A stretch of 42,456 bases of DNA, from contig NZ_JAAHGH010000015.1 of assembly GCF_010672525.1 (NCBI RefSeq), positions 54,097 through 96,552 of the forward strand, read 5' to 3'. The stretch is from Okeania sp. SIO2B3 (GTDB lineage: Bacteria; Cyanobacteriota; Cyanobacteriia; Cyanobacteriales; Microcoleaceae). Of this stretch, positions 17,091 through 24,910 are shown piece after piece. The translations under genes were made by a program, and so were the position numbers. The notes beneath the pieces are model-generated. The model was given only the letters and a program-made list of their open reading frames with translations. It did not search any database and was not told where the DNA came from. Position 1 is the first letter of the stretch. Each line of letters begins with the position of its first letter.

Positions 17091-17221
17091 ACTCCTGTGA
17101 GGCAACAGCTCATCTGGGGGAATAAAAAACCGATAATATGAGGCTTTTAGCTATTGAACAGTTCTTGTAATTTGTACATAAGCCAGCGCATATTGCTATG
17201 TCTAGTTATCTTTGTTGGTTT

Positions 17222-17283
17222 GGTTGAGGAAGAAAACCCATTACTTATAAAAGTCTTTGGGTTTCACTCCGTCTAACTCAACC
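17222..17283 (-). terminator. Nested hairpin downstream of map
   Basis: Outer arms GGTTGAG (17222-17228) and CTCAACC (17277-17283) enclose inner arms AAACCCA (17234-17240) and TGGGTTT (17258-17264). It lies 33 bp past the map stop codon. The inner stem followed by TCTT on the minus strand is terminator-like but weak. Confidence 0.4.
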
Positions 17284-17315
17284 TACCTGCTAATTAGCTG
17301 AAAACTGTTTTACAC

Positions 17316-18173
17316 CTAACATCTAACTTGGGAGCGATCAGTCAAAATTTCATAACCAGTATTTGTTACTAATACTGTATGCTCAAACTGAGCTGAAAGA
17401 GAATTATCAACAGTAACAGCAGTCCATTTATCGGATAAAATTCGTGTAAACCTAGAACCAGCATTCAGAATTGGTTCAATAGCTAAAGTCATACCTGCTC
17501 TTAGTTTTACATTTGGCAAACTGTTAGTTCTAGAGTTAAAAACTGAAGGTTCTTCGTGTAAATTTCTTCCCACACCGTGACCTGTAAATTCTTCGACTAT
17601 ACGAAAACCATTTGCTTCTACATGATCTTGAATAGCTCCTGCAAGATCGAGTAGATAAGCACCAGCTTTTACTTGTTCGATACCTTTATACATTGCTTCT
17701 TCTGCTACACGAATTAGTTTGGCTGCTTCCGGAGCAACTTCCACTACGCCAATAGTAATACAAGAGTCTCCATGAAATTCTTGATAGTAAGCTCCTGTAT
17801 CTACTTTTAAAACATCGCCAACTCTAATAACTTTTTTCTTACTGGGAATGCCGTGGACAACTTCGTTATTTATGCAAGCACAAATAGAGCCAGGAAAACC
17901 ATGATAACCTTTAAAACTTGGTGTTGCTCCCATTTCTCGAATGCGTTTTTCTGCATAAGCATCTAGGTCAGCAGTTGTCATTCCTGGTTTAACAATCAGA
18001 GAAATTTCTTTGAGTACTGTTGCGACTATTTTACAGGATTGTCGCATAATTTCTATTTCTCGTTGAGATTTTATTTCTATTCCTCGACGTTGTTTTTTCT
18101 TAACAGTAGGACGTGGTTTAGGTTTTGCTGGAGCTGCAAGTATATTACTAAAAATGTTCATGTTTTCTGACAA
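17316..18173 (-). CDS. map: Type I methionine aminopeptidase
   Basis: This enzyme removes the initiator methionine from nascent proteins using a dinuclear metal site. The five ligands are visible in the 285-residue protein: D125 (VDTGAYY), D136 (HGDSC), H199 ([13 protein letters not shown]), E233 (LAIEPIL) and E264 (FEHTVLV). H107 in NEVVHGIPS is the conserved substrate-binding histidine. The first 32 residues form a basic, proline-rich extension not needed for catalysis. Cyanobacteria commonly carry several map paralogues, and this N-terminally extended form resembles the longer ones. It is monocistronic. Confidence 0.93.
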   Translation of the reverse strand: MSENMNIFSNILAAPAKPKPRPTVKKKQRRGIEIKSQREIEIMRQSCKIVATVLKEISLIVKPGMTTADLDAYAEKRIREMGATPSFKGYHGFPGSICACINNEVVHGIPSKKKVIRVGDVLKVDTGAYYQEFHGDSCITIGVVEVAPEAAKLIRVAEEAMYKGIEQVKAGAYLLDLAGAIQDHVEANGFRIVEEFTGHGVGRNLHEEPSVFNSRTNSLPNVKLRAGMTLAIEPILNAGSRFTRILSDKWTAVTVDNSLSAQFEHTVLVTNTGYEILTDRSQVRC

Positions 18174-18825
18174 GTTGTTAAATATTATCTTTAATATCTT
18201 AAAGTTTAGGTATAACTAAAGTCAAATGTCAAATATATACCTGAACCGAGACAAGATAAATTGAGAATATTTGAACCAAACTTGGAATTGATAGATTGAG
18301 TTTTTTTTGGCTACAATATTATGAAATTATTGGTTTACTTACTTTTTTTTGATGATATAGTGTTTTCCAATGAGATGTAAATCTAGATAGAGTTTTTTCT
18401 AAGAAAAAAAGCTAGCCGACTGATTACCGAATAATTAAGGTTTAAAGCCTCTCCTTTGAAGGAGAAAAGCGGTCGATATTCTGAGCTTCCCGTAGGGTGG
18501 GATGGCGAGGTATCCTCGCCATCCCACCATCGACTTGAAAAGAAGAGGTAATTATTAATTATTAATTATTAATTGTTGAATTTATATCCTGATATTTTCT
18601 ACTATTTAATGCTGTTTTATCTCCTCTACTATTCCCTATTTCCTTTTTAATCGTACTTGTTTTCCACATCTTAGATCAAAACACTATAGCGTTTCTCAGT
18701 AAGCGTGAGGTGCACTCTTGTCTTTACTTCACTATTGCCTTCCGGAGCTGTTGCCTAAAGCCTAGAGTTTTGTACCTCACTCTTTTTGGGAATTGCTATA
18801 TATCTACTCTTAATTTTTAATAATT
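18174..18825. other. 652-bp spacer with an inverted dispersed repeat
   Basis: No gene is seen. The stretch 18430-18580 is an inverted copy of the dispersed element plus an ATTAATT heptamer tract. Near 18736-18750 the word TCCGGAGCTGTTGCCT also found at 8694-8706 recurs. Confidence 0.65.
18430..18553 (-). repeat. Dispersed MITE-like repeat, copy 2 (inverted)
   Basis: It begins CCGAATAATTAAGGTTTAAA, then GCCTCTCCTTTGAAGGAGAA and AAGCGGTCG, the palindrome GGGTGGGATGGCGAGG...CCTCGCCATCCCACC, and ends GAAGAGGTAATTATTAATT. The module order matches copy 1 in reverse. Confidence 0.75.
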
Positions 18826-19140
18826 CTATGATTCTACTGTAGTTGTTTTTGATTCTGTATTTTGCTTGGGTTTCTTTTGATTAAATAAGCCACTCATAAT
18901 AATACCTGTTACTAACATCCAGATTAATCCGATACCATTTAGGAGTACATAAAAAGGTTTAATGTCTTCTCCAAGAAATCCAGCTTCGTGAATTACCATT
19001 AAAATGTGTGCCTGGTCTTTGGATAAACCAAACCAATTTCTACCAAGTCGGTAAGCTATTCCTGTAATGGTAGTGACAAATAATGGTAGAAAAACTATTG
19101 GAGCGAGTATTTTATGTAATTTACGGAATGTTTGTTTCAT
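18826..19140 (-). CDS. Small PepSY-like membrane protein
   Basis: The 104-residue protein opens MKQTFRKLHKILAPIVFLPL, as in PepSY-associated membrane proteins, and has two clear membrane helices (about 12-33 and 63-86). Between them lies a short outside loop with LSKDQAHILMVIHEAGFLGE. The tail is basic then Ser/Thr-rich. Similar two-helix PepSY-type proteins are common in cyanobacteria and have no established function. An AAGGAAATT Shine-Dalgarno stands just before the ATG. Confidence 0.72.
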   Translation of the reverse strand: MKQTFRKLHKILAPIVFLPLFVTTITGIAYRLGRNWFGLSKDQAHILMVIHEAGFLGEDIKPFYVLLNGIGLIWMLVTGIIMSGLFNQKKPKQNTESKTTTVES

Positions 19141-19289
19141 AATTTCCTTTAAAGTTTAAAATTACCAGAAATGAAGTAAAGTATGTGACCCTTTGCTTTG
19201 TGGTATTTTTTTCTAGAAGCAATACTGTCACATACAACAATAATTGAATTCTGCATTTTTAAAACCTTTAGAGCATTTTGCAATGTATT

Positions 19290-19727
19290 CTAAGGATTTA
19301 ACTTTCTAATAAATTCTAGAGGTAAACCATCACAGTCAGCAATAAAAGCAACTTCATAAACATTATTTCCAATCATTTGTTGAGTAGGTTCTAAAAGAAT
19401 TTTCAATGGCTGAAACATTTCTGGTTGTGCTGCAGAAGTCGCATCAAATTGCTGTTTTAAATCATTTAACCAACCAGGTAAATCTGTAGTATTTTGAGTC
19501 AAATCAAACGATAAATGATAATATCCAACATAATGCTCGTCCCCAAAAGCATCAGGAGCAGGTTTTGGTTGGGGAATTTCAATCAGTTCAATTCTGCCAT
19601 GTAATCCCTCCATCCAACAAGCTAAAGTATAGCCTGTACTAAAGCGTTCGCAGACTGTAAAACCTAGTTGTTCATAGAAAGCGATCGCCCGATGAATATT
19701 GGCTGTCCGAATCGAGGCATGGTGCAT
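19290..19727 (-). CDS. VOC (glyoxalase/bleomycin resistance/dioxygenase) superfamily protein
   Basis: The 145-residue protein consists of two beta-alpha-beta-beta-beta modules. The first is MHHASIRTANIHRAIAFYEQ with LGFTVCERF; the second includes YYHLSFDLT and ends VYEVAFIADCDGLPLEFIRK. Candidate metal ligands are H3, E53 (RIELIE), H71 (YYHLSF) and the E of PLEFI. The substrate cannot be told. A GCGATCGC site sits near the 5' end. The gene has no obvious operon partner. Confidence 0.82.
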   Translation of the reverse strand: MHHASIRTANIHRAIAFYEQLGFTVCERFSTGYTLACWMEGLHGRIELIEIPQPKPAPDAFGDEHYVGYYHLSFDLTQNTTDLPGWLNDLKQQFDATSAAQPEMFQPLKILLEPTQQMIGNNVYEVAFIADCDGLPLEFIRKLNP

Positions 19728-20061
19728 TCTAGTTTAATATTTTTAACCTGATTTTCAGTATTAATTTTACACCAAATAGAACCAAGCTAATACCCATTTA
19801 TTTTGGCAATAAAAAAGATAACTTTTAAACAGAAAAGGGAAATACTTTTCAACTATCAACCATATTCAATCAATCAATATTTATCTTTTCTTTTGCGGGT
19901 TTAATACCCCACCGTCTACACAGTGCTGAAAATTGTTTGGGGTTTGTAGACACAAAGTGGCCTGTCGAAGACTATCCATAAGCAAAGCAGTTTTCCCTTA
20001 AGCATAGCTGCCTTCAGCATAGCTGCCTTCTTCAAGGTATCCAATGTAAATGCTGAATAGC
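19728..20061. other. 334-bp spacer
   Basis: No gene is seen. About 19897-19980 (GGGTTTAATACCCCACCGTC...) recurs in slightly different form at 41624-41710. Confidence 0.6.
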
Positions 20062-20586
20062 TTATTCAAACAATCGAAAATAGGGATATCGAACGGGTAC
20101 TCCTGCTTCTTGATCCAATTGAAAATTGATTACTTCCCAGCAAGGTTCATCCTTGGGGTCGGGACTAAATTCTACAGGTAAACCATAAAGTTTGGGCTGA
20201 CAGGAAGAGTCTGAATTAGAACGCCAGGGGGTGCTACGTTCCAAATAGGTACTAACTAAGTCCTGATATCTTTGAGCAATAATCACACGAGTAGCTCTAT
20301 ATCCTTGAGTATAAAGTCGATCCAGAGCTTCATGGATTTCAAACCTAATACCGTCGGGATGAGTATGTTGCCGATACCACTCATCATTCCATAAACGCCA
20401 GTGACGGCCAGACTGAAGATGATACAACTCACCAGTATTTGGGTCAACCTCAAAAGCTCCATGACGAGGACATAAATAAGTATCTGTCAAGGTGAGAGCT
20501 GGTATGGCCTGGCGACAGTGAGGACACTGAATTTCAGGGCCAAACATGGGATATTGGAGGGCAGGATTAATAGAGAATTGGGTCAT
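20062..20586 (-). CDS. TIGR02652 family protein (cyanobacterial, zinc-ribbon-like)
   Basis: The 174-residue protein belongs to a family found in cyanobacteria (TIGR02652). It has a CPHC pair (C21, C24) and CPRH (C39...H42) that could bind one zinc, followed by PNTGELYHLQSGRHWRLWND, an ALDRLYTQGYRATRVIIAQR helix and a conserved C-terminal VPVRYPYFRLFE. The function is unknown. The cysteines suggest a nucleic-acid or protein-binding ribbon. Confidence 0.8.
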   Translation of the reverse strand: MTQFSINPALQYPMFGPEIQCPHCRQAIPALTLTDTYLCPRHGAFEVDPNTGELYHLQSGRHWRLWNDEWYRQHTHPDGIRFEIHEALDRLYTQGYRATRVIIAQRYQDLVSTYLERSTPWRSNSDSSCQPKLYGLPVEFSPDPKDEPCWEVINFQLDQEAGVPVRYPYFRLFE

Positions 20587-20910
20587 AGTTTCTAGAGAAC
20601 TGTGGTGACTTAATTATAGTTAGCTTGGTCAAAGAATCTGAGCAAAATAGCTACAGGATAGTTACTAAAGTACTACATCAAACTCTTAACCTACTACTAT
20701 GGGGTAGAGAGTTTGTGATGTTTCAACCAGGACTCAGGAGTTAAAAATTTTTTAGCCGATAGCAAGGAACCAGTTGGTTAGGATATGGACTAATGATCAA
20801 TCTTAGATTAGGTAATGTTTTTCCCACTGTTGCCTGTTGCCTGTTGCCTGTTGCCTGTTGCCTGCTATAAAATTCCAATCAAGCAAACATCACTAATATT
20901 AACGAAGATC
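20587..20910. other. 324-bp divergent spacer with CTGTTGC repeat
   Basis: Promoters for the flanking divergent genes are expected here. Five exact CTGTTGC heptamers lie at 20827-20861. Nothing else is recognised. Confidence 0.65.
20827..20861. repeat. Heptanucleotide tandem repeat, CTGTTGC x5
   Basis: Five exact 7-bp copies lie immediately upstream of the gamma-carbonic-anhydrase-like gene. The repeat is open in that gene's frame, which artificially lengthens the ORF. Confidence 0.95.
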
Positions 20911-21438
20911 ATGTCAAATCAGCCCTCTTTTTGGCCTCCTCCAGATTTGTCCCAAGCTGCTTTTGTGGCAGATAACGCTGTAGTTATGGGTGTTGTTGAA
21001 GTAGGAGTGGGAGCTAGTATTTGGTATGGAGCTGTTGTCCGGGGTGATGTAGAAGGGATTATGATTGGAGACCATAGTAATGTCCAGGATGGGGCAGTGC
21101 TTCATGGAGACCCTGGTTTAGTAACTGTTTTGGAAGATCATGTGACAATTGGACATCGAGCTGTGATTCACTCAGCTCATATAGAAAAAGGTTGTTTGAT
21201 TGGTATTGGAGCTGTAATTTTGGATGGCGTGCGGGTAGGAGCAGGTAGTATTGTGGGAGCTGGGTCTATTGTCACTAAGGATATACCGCCATTGTCTCTG
21301 GTAGTAGGAGTACCTGCAAAAAAAGTTAGGGATATTTCAGAGTCAGAGGCTGCTAATTTAATTGAACACGCTCAACGTTATGAAAAGTTAGCTTTAGTCC
21401 ACGCTGGCAAGGGAGCTGATGTTGGATTTACCAAGTAA
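20911..21438 (+). CDS. Gamma-carbonic-anhydrase-like hexapeptide protein
   Basis: This is a 175-residue left-handed beta-helix protein. Hexapeptide turns run through most of the chain (VMGVVEVGVGASIWYGAVVR, GDVEGIMIGDHSNVQDGAVLH, VTIGHRAVIHSAHIEKGCLI, GAGSIVGAGSIVTKDIPP). The metal-site histidines of the gamma-CA/PaaY/YrdA group are visible in VLHGD, IGHRAVIH. A C-terminal helix carries YEKLALVHAGKG. I start at the ATG beginning MSNQPSFWPPPD. The in-frame ATG 96 bp earlier translates a heptamer repeat into a Cys/Leu-rich stretch. CcmM-type function is possible, but there is no RbcS-like domain. Confidence 0.85.
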   Translation: MSNQPSFWPPPDLSQAAFVADNAVVMGVVEVGVGASIWYGAVVRGDVEGIMIGDHSNVQDGAVLHGDPGLVTVLEDHVTIGHRAVIHSAHIEKGCLIGIGAVILDGVRVGAGSIVGAGSIVTKDIPPLSLVVGVPAKKVRDISESEAANLIEHAQRYEKLALVHAGKGADVGFTK

Positions 21439-21657
21439 AGTCAAAAGTCAAAAGTCAAAAGTCAAAAGTGAGTTTGAAGATCATATTATTGAAGCAAGAT
21501 AATCAACCTTTTTCCTCTTTCCTTGTTGGTTCTTCCTTTCTTGGTAAATGCTGCGCAAACCAGTGAAAAGAGTTAAAAATTTTGCTCAAAAAACTTAATT
21601 TTAGATTAAGATTATAAGACAATGATAAATCTTTAAAAATCTTCAGGAGGGGAGTAA

Positions 21658-21783
21658 ATGGAATTTGACTTTCGTTTGTTAATCGTTCTATTACCTATAA
21701 TTGCTGCTGGTGGCTGGGCGGTATACAATATTGGAGCTTTAGCCATTCAACAAGTGCAAAAGTTCTTAAACAAAGAAACTTAG
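21658..21783 (+). CDS. psbY: Photosystem II protein Y
   Basis: This is a 41-residue single-helix thylakoid protein, [20 protein letters not shown] followed by [19 protein letters not shown]. The acidic N-terminus, the LPxxAAxGWAVxNI helix and the amphipathic QQVQKFL tail are those of PsbY, a peripheral low-mass subunit of photosystem II near cytochrome b559. An AGGAGG ribosome site lies at 21645-21650, seven bases before the ATG. A strong terminator follows 27 bp after the stop codon. It is short and easily missed. Confidence 0.88.
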   Translation: MEFDFRLLIVLLPIIAAGGWAVYNIGALAIQQVQKFLNKET

Positions 21784-21810
21784 ATTCAATCTCAACTCTT
21801 TGCTAAAAAG

Positions 21811-21850
21811 CCGACTGTTTCTTACACTCAGACAACAGTCGGTATTTTAT
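21811..21850 (+). terminator. Rho-independent terminator after psbY
   Basis: The perfect stem CCGACTGTT / AACAGTCGG (21811-21819 / 21834-21842) has a 14-nt loop and is followed by TATTTTAT. Confidence 0.85.
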
Positions 21851-21883
21851 TGATTAATTTTATACAAAATTTAGGAGTAATAT

Positions 21884-23455
21884 ATGGCTTTAGAAACTGC
21901 CGTAAATGAAACAGTTATTGAGCAAAATATAGAACAATTTCTGTTAGTTCTTTCTGTTTCTCTGAGCGTAGCAACTCTCTCACGAGTTTTTAGTTGGCTC
22001 CGTCGAATTCCCTTTACATTATTATTAGTAATTGTTGGATTAGTTCTGGCATTCATTGATGTGAGATTAGTCAATTTATCTCCTGAATTAATCCTCGAAA
22101 TTTTCTTGCCTCCCCTATTATTTGAGGCTGCTTGGAATTTGAATTGGCGAGACTTAAAACGAGATTTAGTTCCAGTGGGATTTTTTGCAATTATCGGTGT
22201 AATTATTTCGGTAGTTGGCATTGCTTATGGTTTAAATTTTTTCACCGGAATTCCTTTAGCGATCGCCTTTCTAGTCGGAGCTAGTTTATCAGCAACAGAC
22301 CCTATTTCTGTAGTAGCTTTATTAAAAGAATTAGGAGCAAGTAAACGCCTACGCACCTTAATGGAAGGAGAAAGTTTATTTAATGATGGGGTGGCGGTTG
22401 TTGCCTTTACTTTGCTAGTAGGAATTCCATTAGGAACAGTGGATAAATTTTCTATTTCAAATTCTCTATCCACTTTTCTCAGTTTTGTTGGCATCGGTGT
22501 CGGTATAGGTTGCTTAATTGGTTTTGGTATTTCTTACCTCACCCAACGTTTTGATTTACCTTTGGTGGAACAGTCACTAACTTTAGTTTCTGCTTATGGC
22601 ACTTATATAATAGTAGAAAAATTAGGGGGTTCGGGAGTTATTGGGGTTGTCACTGTTGGGTTAATTTTAGGTAACTTCGGTTCCCGCATTGGGATGAACC
22701 CCCGCACTCGGTTAATAGTTAGTGAGTTTTGGGAGTTTGTGGCATTTTTTGTCAACTCCATAGTGTTTCTGTTAATAGGCGATCAAATTCAATATTCGAT
22801 TCTGGCAGATAATATAGTATTGATAGCAGTAGCTATTGGAGCAGTTCTTGTTACGCGAGCAATTTCCGTTTATAGTTTGAGTGCTTTGAGTAATTTGGTA
22901 GCAAAGTCAAATATTGGTTTAAAAGAACAAACTTTACTTTGGTGGGGAGGTTTGCGGGGGTCTGTTTCTATTGCTCTAGTGTTAAGTGTACCTGTGGTTT
23001 TGCCTGGACGAGATGAAATTACGGCAGTTGTATTTGGGGTGGTATTATTTACATTGTTGGTACAAGGTTTAACAACTCAGTCAATGTTGCAAGTATTGGG
23101 TTTAATAGGTGACCAACCGCTGCGTCAGGAATATATGGAAACTATCGCTCGTCGTGTAGCTTTAAAGCGGGTGCTTAATTATGTGTCTGAGTTGGTCAGG
23201 TTGCAAGAAATTGACCCAGAATATTATCGCTATCAGGCAGAATTTTTGCAAAACGAATTGAAACAGTTGCAGGAGAAAATTGATAAGATGCAGGCGGAAC
23301 ATTCTCAGTTAGTGGCGATGGATATGGAATTATTGCGGAAAGAGTTGGTGGATATCGAAGCAGAAACTTACGCTGAATTTATTCGAGCAGGTAAGTTGAA
23401 TAGTAATGTATCGCCATTGTTGGCAGAAGTATTTGAGGAACAGGAACATGAATAA
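21884..23455 (+). CDS. CPA1 family Na+/H+ antiporter (NhaP-type)
   Basis: The 523-residue integral membrane protein has about 12-13 hydrophobic helices up to residue 410, followed by a cytoplasmic coiled-coil tail (about 440-510, rich in Q/E/K). CPA1 landmarks are FLPPLLFEAAWNLNW (74-88), SATDPISVVALLKELG (136-151) and the ion-binding Asn-Asp of GESLFNDGVAVV (162-173, N167-D168), plus WWGGLRGSVSIALVLSVP. It exchanges cytoplasmic Na+ (or K+) for protons at the plasma or thylakoid membrane in pH and salt homeostasis. An AGGAG ribosome site precedes the ATG. It has its own promoter after the psbY terminator. Confidence 0.9.
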   Translation: MALETAVNETVIEQNIEQFLLVLSVSLSVATLSRVFSWLRRIPFTLLLVIVGLVLAFIDVRLVNLSPELILEIFLPPLLFEAAWNLNWRDLKRDLVPVGFFAIIGVIISVVGIAYGLNFFTGIPLAIAFLVGASLSATDPISVVALLKELGASKRLRTLMEGESLFNDGVAVVAFTLLVGIPLGTVDKFSISNSLSTFLSFVGIGVGIGCLIGFGISYLTQRFDLPLVEQSLTLVSAYGTYIIVEKLGGSGVIGVVTVGLILGNFGSRIGMNPRTRLIVSEFWEFVAFFVNSIVFLLIGDQIQYSILADNIVLIAVAIGAVLVTRAISVYSLSALSNLVAKSNIGLKEQTLLWWGGLRGSVSIALVLSVPVVLPGRDEITAVVFGVVLFTLLVQGLTTQSMLQVLGLIGDQPLRQEYMETIARRVALKRVLNYVSELVRLQEIDPEYYRYQAEFLQNELKQLQEKIDKMQAEHSQLVAMDMELLRKELVDIEAETYAEFIRAGKLNSNVSPLLAEVFEEQEHE

Positions 23456-23492
23456 TATCATGTCCGGTTGAATACTTATAAATAAACGATGG

Positions 23493-23528
<36 letters not shown>

Positions 23529-23674
23529 AGAAAGAAGCAAGAAAAAAGAGGAGGAAAAGGAGAAAGTTTTTTTATCACTATGATTTTGGGTTAGGAAGTA
23601 GGATAATGCTTTGTTCACAATAGTCTATCTATGTAAAAACTGCGATAAAAAGCGATCGCGAAATCTATTTTATT

Positions 23675-23740
23675 AGGACTTACGCATACTTCGTAACGCC
23701 CCTACAGGTGATGTATAATTTGATATTTTGTGTAAGTCCT
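23675..23740. repeat. 66-bp inverted-repeat element (GGACTTACGC ends), copy 3
   Basis: It has the same terminal words as the two 89-bp copies at 9075 and 9530 but a shorter interior. Confidence 0.7.
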
Positions 23741-23878
23741 GTTTATATCAAATCTGCTTAATTCGCTAAAAATTTTCTATCTGAGCGCCATTGCCATGCC
23801 GTTTCACGGAAGTCAGAAGTTAGATTGGATAGGCTAAAAACTTTGACAATACAATAGTTTCAGACAATTATTTGACAT

Positions 23879-24118
23879 TTAAAGGAGCGAAACTATTACC
23901 CCTAGTTTGGCATCTGCCATTAATACTTTACACCCTTTACCCTGCAGATGAATTTTTAAAGCTGTTGCCAAATTAAGAGCAATCTCATTATGAGGAATAG
24001 TTCCCCCAGTCATAGCAAAAATTCGACCGTTTATATATTCATATTTAATTGGTTGTTTTTCCTCCCAGTCGAAGTATTCTTGGGGGGTCATTTTTTCGGG
24101 TTTGGGAACTGCTATCAT
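23879..24118 (-). pseudogene. Truncated Uma2 family endonuclease
   Basis: The 79 codons match the N-terminal half of Uma2 proteins: MTPQEYFDWEEKQPIKYEYI, NGRIFAMTGGTIPHNEIALN and KGCKVLMADAKLGV, then a stop after five unrelated residues. The PD-(D/E)xK catalytic core, which follows this point in intact members (compare the gene at the left edge), is missing. The break lies where intergenic repeat-like sequence (ACGGAAGTCAGAAGTTAGA) begins, so the 3' half was lost by deletion or insertion. Confidence 0.8.
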
Positions 24119-24317
24119 TGTTTTTCTCCTGGCGGTCTAGGTTCGATATAATTTTAACATATTGGGGTTGCCTCTTGCTTTCTGTATGGGGATCGCCGTG
24201 TTTTCTAGTAAATAGATAAAGCGATCGCTTATTTCTCAAAACTGTTGACAATCTGGGGAAGAAGAGGTAAAATATAGAAATTGTTATGTTCAAAAATCGT
24301 TAAATAGGTGAAGTCTT

Positions 24318-24593
24318 ATGTCAGCAACGACCAATACTAAGAAAACAACCATAACTTTAACTCTAGAACCAGAACAAAAACAACTTTTAGAGCAGGCGGC
24401 TGCTTTGAGACGTTTGACTGTCAGCGAATATTTGCTACAACTTGCTTTAGATACTGCGACTAAGGAAACAGCAGAACCAGAAGTTATTGTAGCGAGCGAT
24501 CGCGACTGGGAAATAATAGAATCGGCAATTTTGAATCTACCCCCTGCTAAGGAAGCTTTGAAGGCAGCAATTAACGAGAATCAGCAAGAGTAA
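24318..24593 (+). CDS. DUF1778 (TacA-type) antitoxin, orphan
   Basis: The 91-residue protein has a ribbon-helix-helix N-terminus (TTITLTLEPEQKQLLEQAAA, LRRLTVSEYLLQLALDTA) and the acidic tail of DUF1778 antitoxins (DRDWEIIESAILNLPPAKEA followed by LKAA). In TacA-TacT systems the antitoxin binds DNA and neutralises a GNAT toxin that acetylates aminoacyl-tRNA. The toxin gene normally overlaps or follows directly. Here a fragment of the dispersed repeat begins right after the stop codon and no GNAT ORF follows, so it appears orphaned. Confidence 0.8.
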   Translation: MSATTNTKKTTITLTLEPEQKQLLEQAAALRRLTVSEYLLQLALDTATKETAEPEVIVASDRDWEIIESAILNLPPAKEALKAAINENQQE

Positions 24594-24910
24594 GGAGAGG
24601 CTTTAAACCTTAATTATTCGGTAAACTATAAGAGCTGTTTTATTTTATTGTTGGCACTTTTCATTAATGTCTAGACAGGATGATTTACATTTGCCACTAC
24701 GTCATACTTTAGAAAAAGACGAGTGGATTATTACCTAGAATCACCAGAAGGCTAGCACTATAATCTTTGATGAGCTTGCCTAGATGAATGGTGAGTATAT
24801 AATTATTATTCTATGTCATAATTATATACAAATATTAATAGTTTATCCAGTATAAATTTTAGGTAAATTTAGTTATAATAATAAATGTAGTCAGGGAATT
24901 AACAACAGCT

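Larger units (their letters stand above)
16798..17315. other. 518-bp spacer with a GC-rich repeat cluster
   Basis: The AT-rich spacer holds a strikingly GC-rich tandem block (16964-17110) and a nested hairpin past the end of map (17222-17283). The short frames through the GC-rich block on both strands are repeat translations, not genes. Confidence 0.7.

Noticed and set aside
20815-20910. N-terminal extension of the gamma-carbonic-anhydrase-like protein
   Set aside because: The extension translates the CTGTTGC heptamer array into Cys/Leu repeats; the ATG at 20911 begins the conserved sequence.
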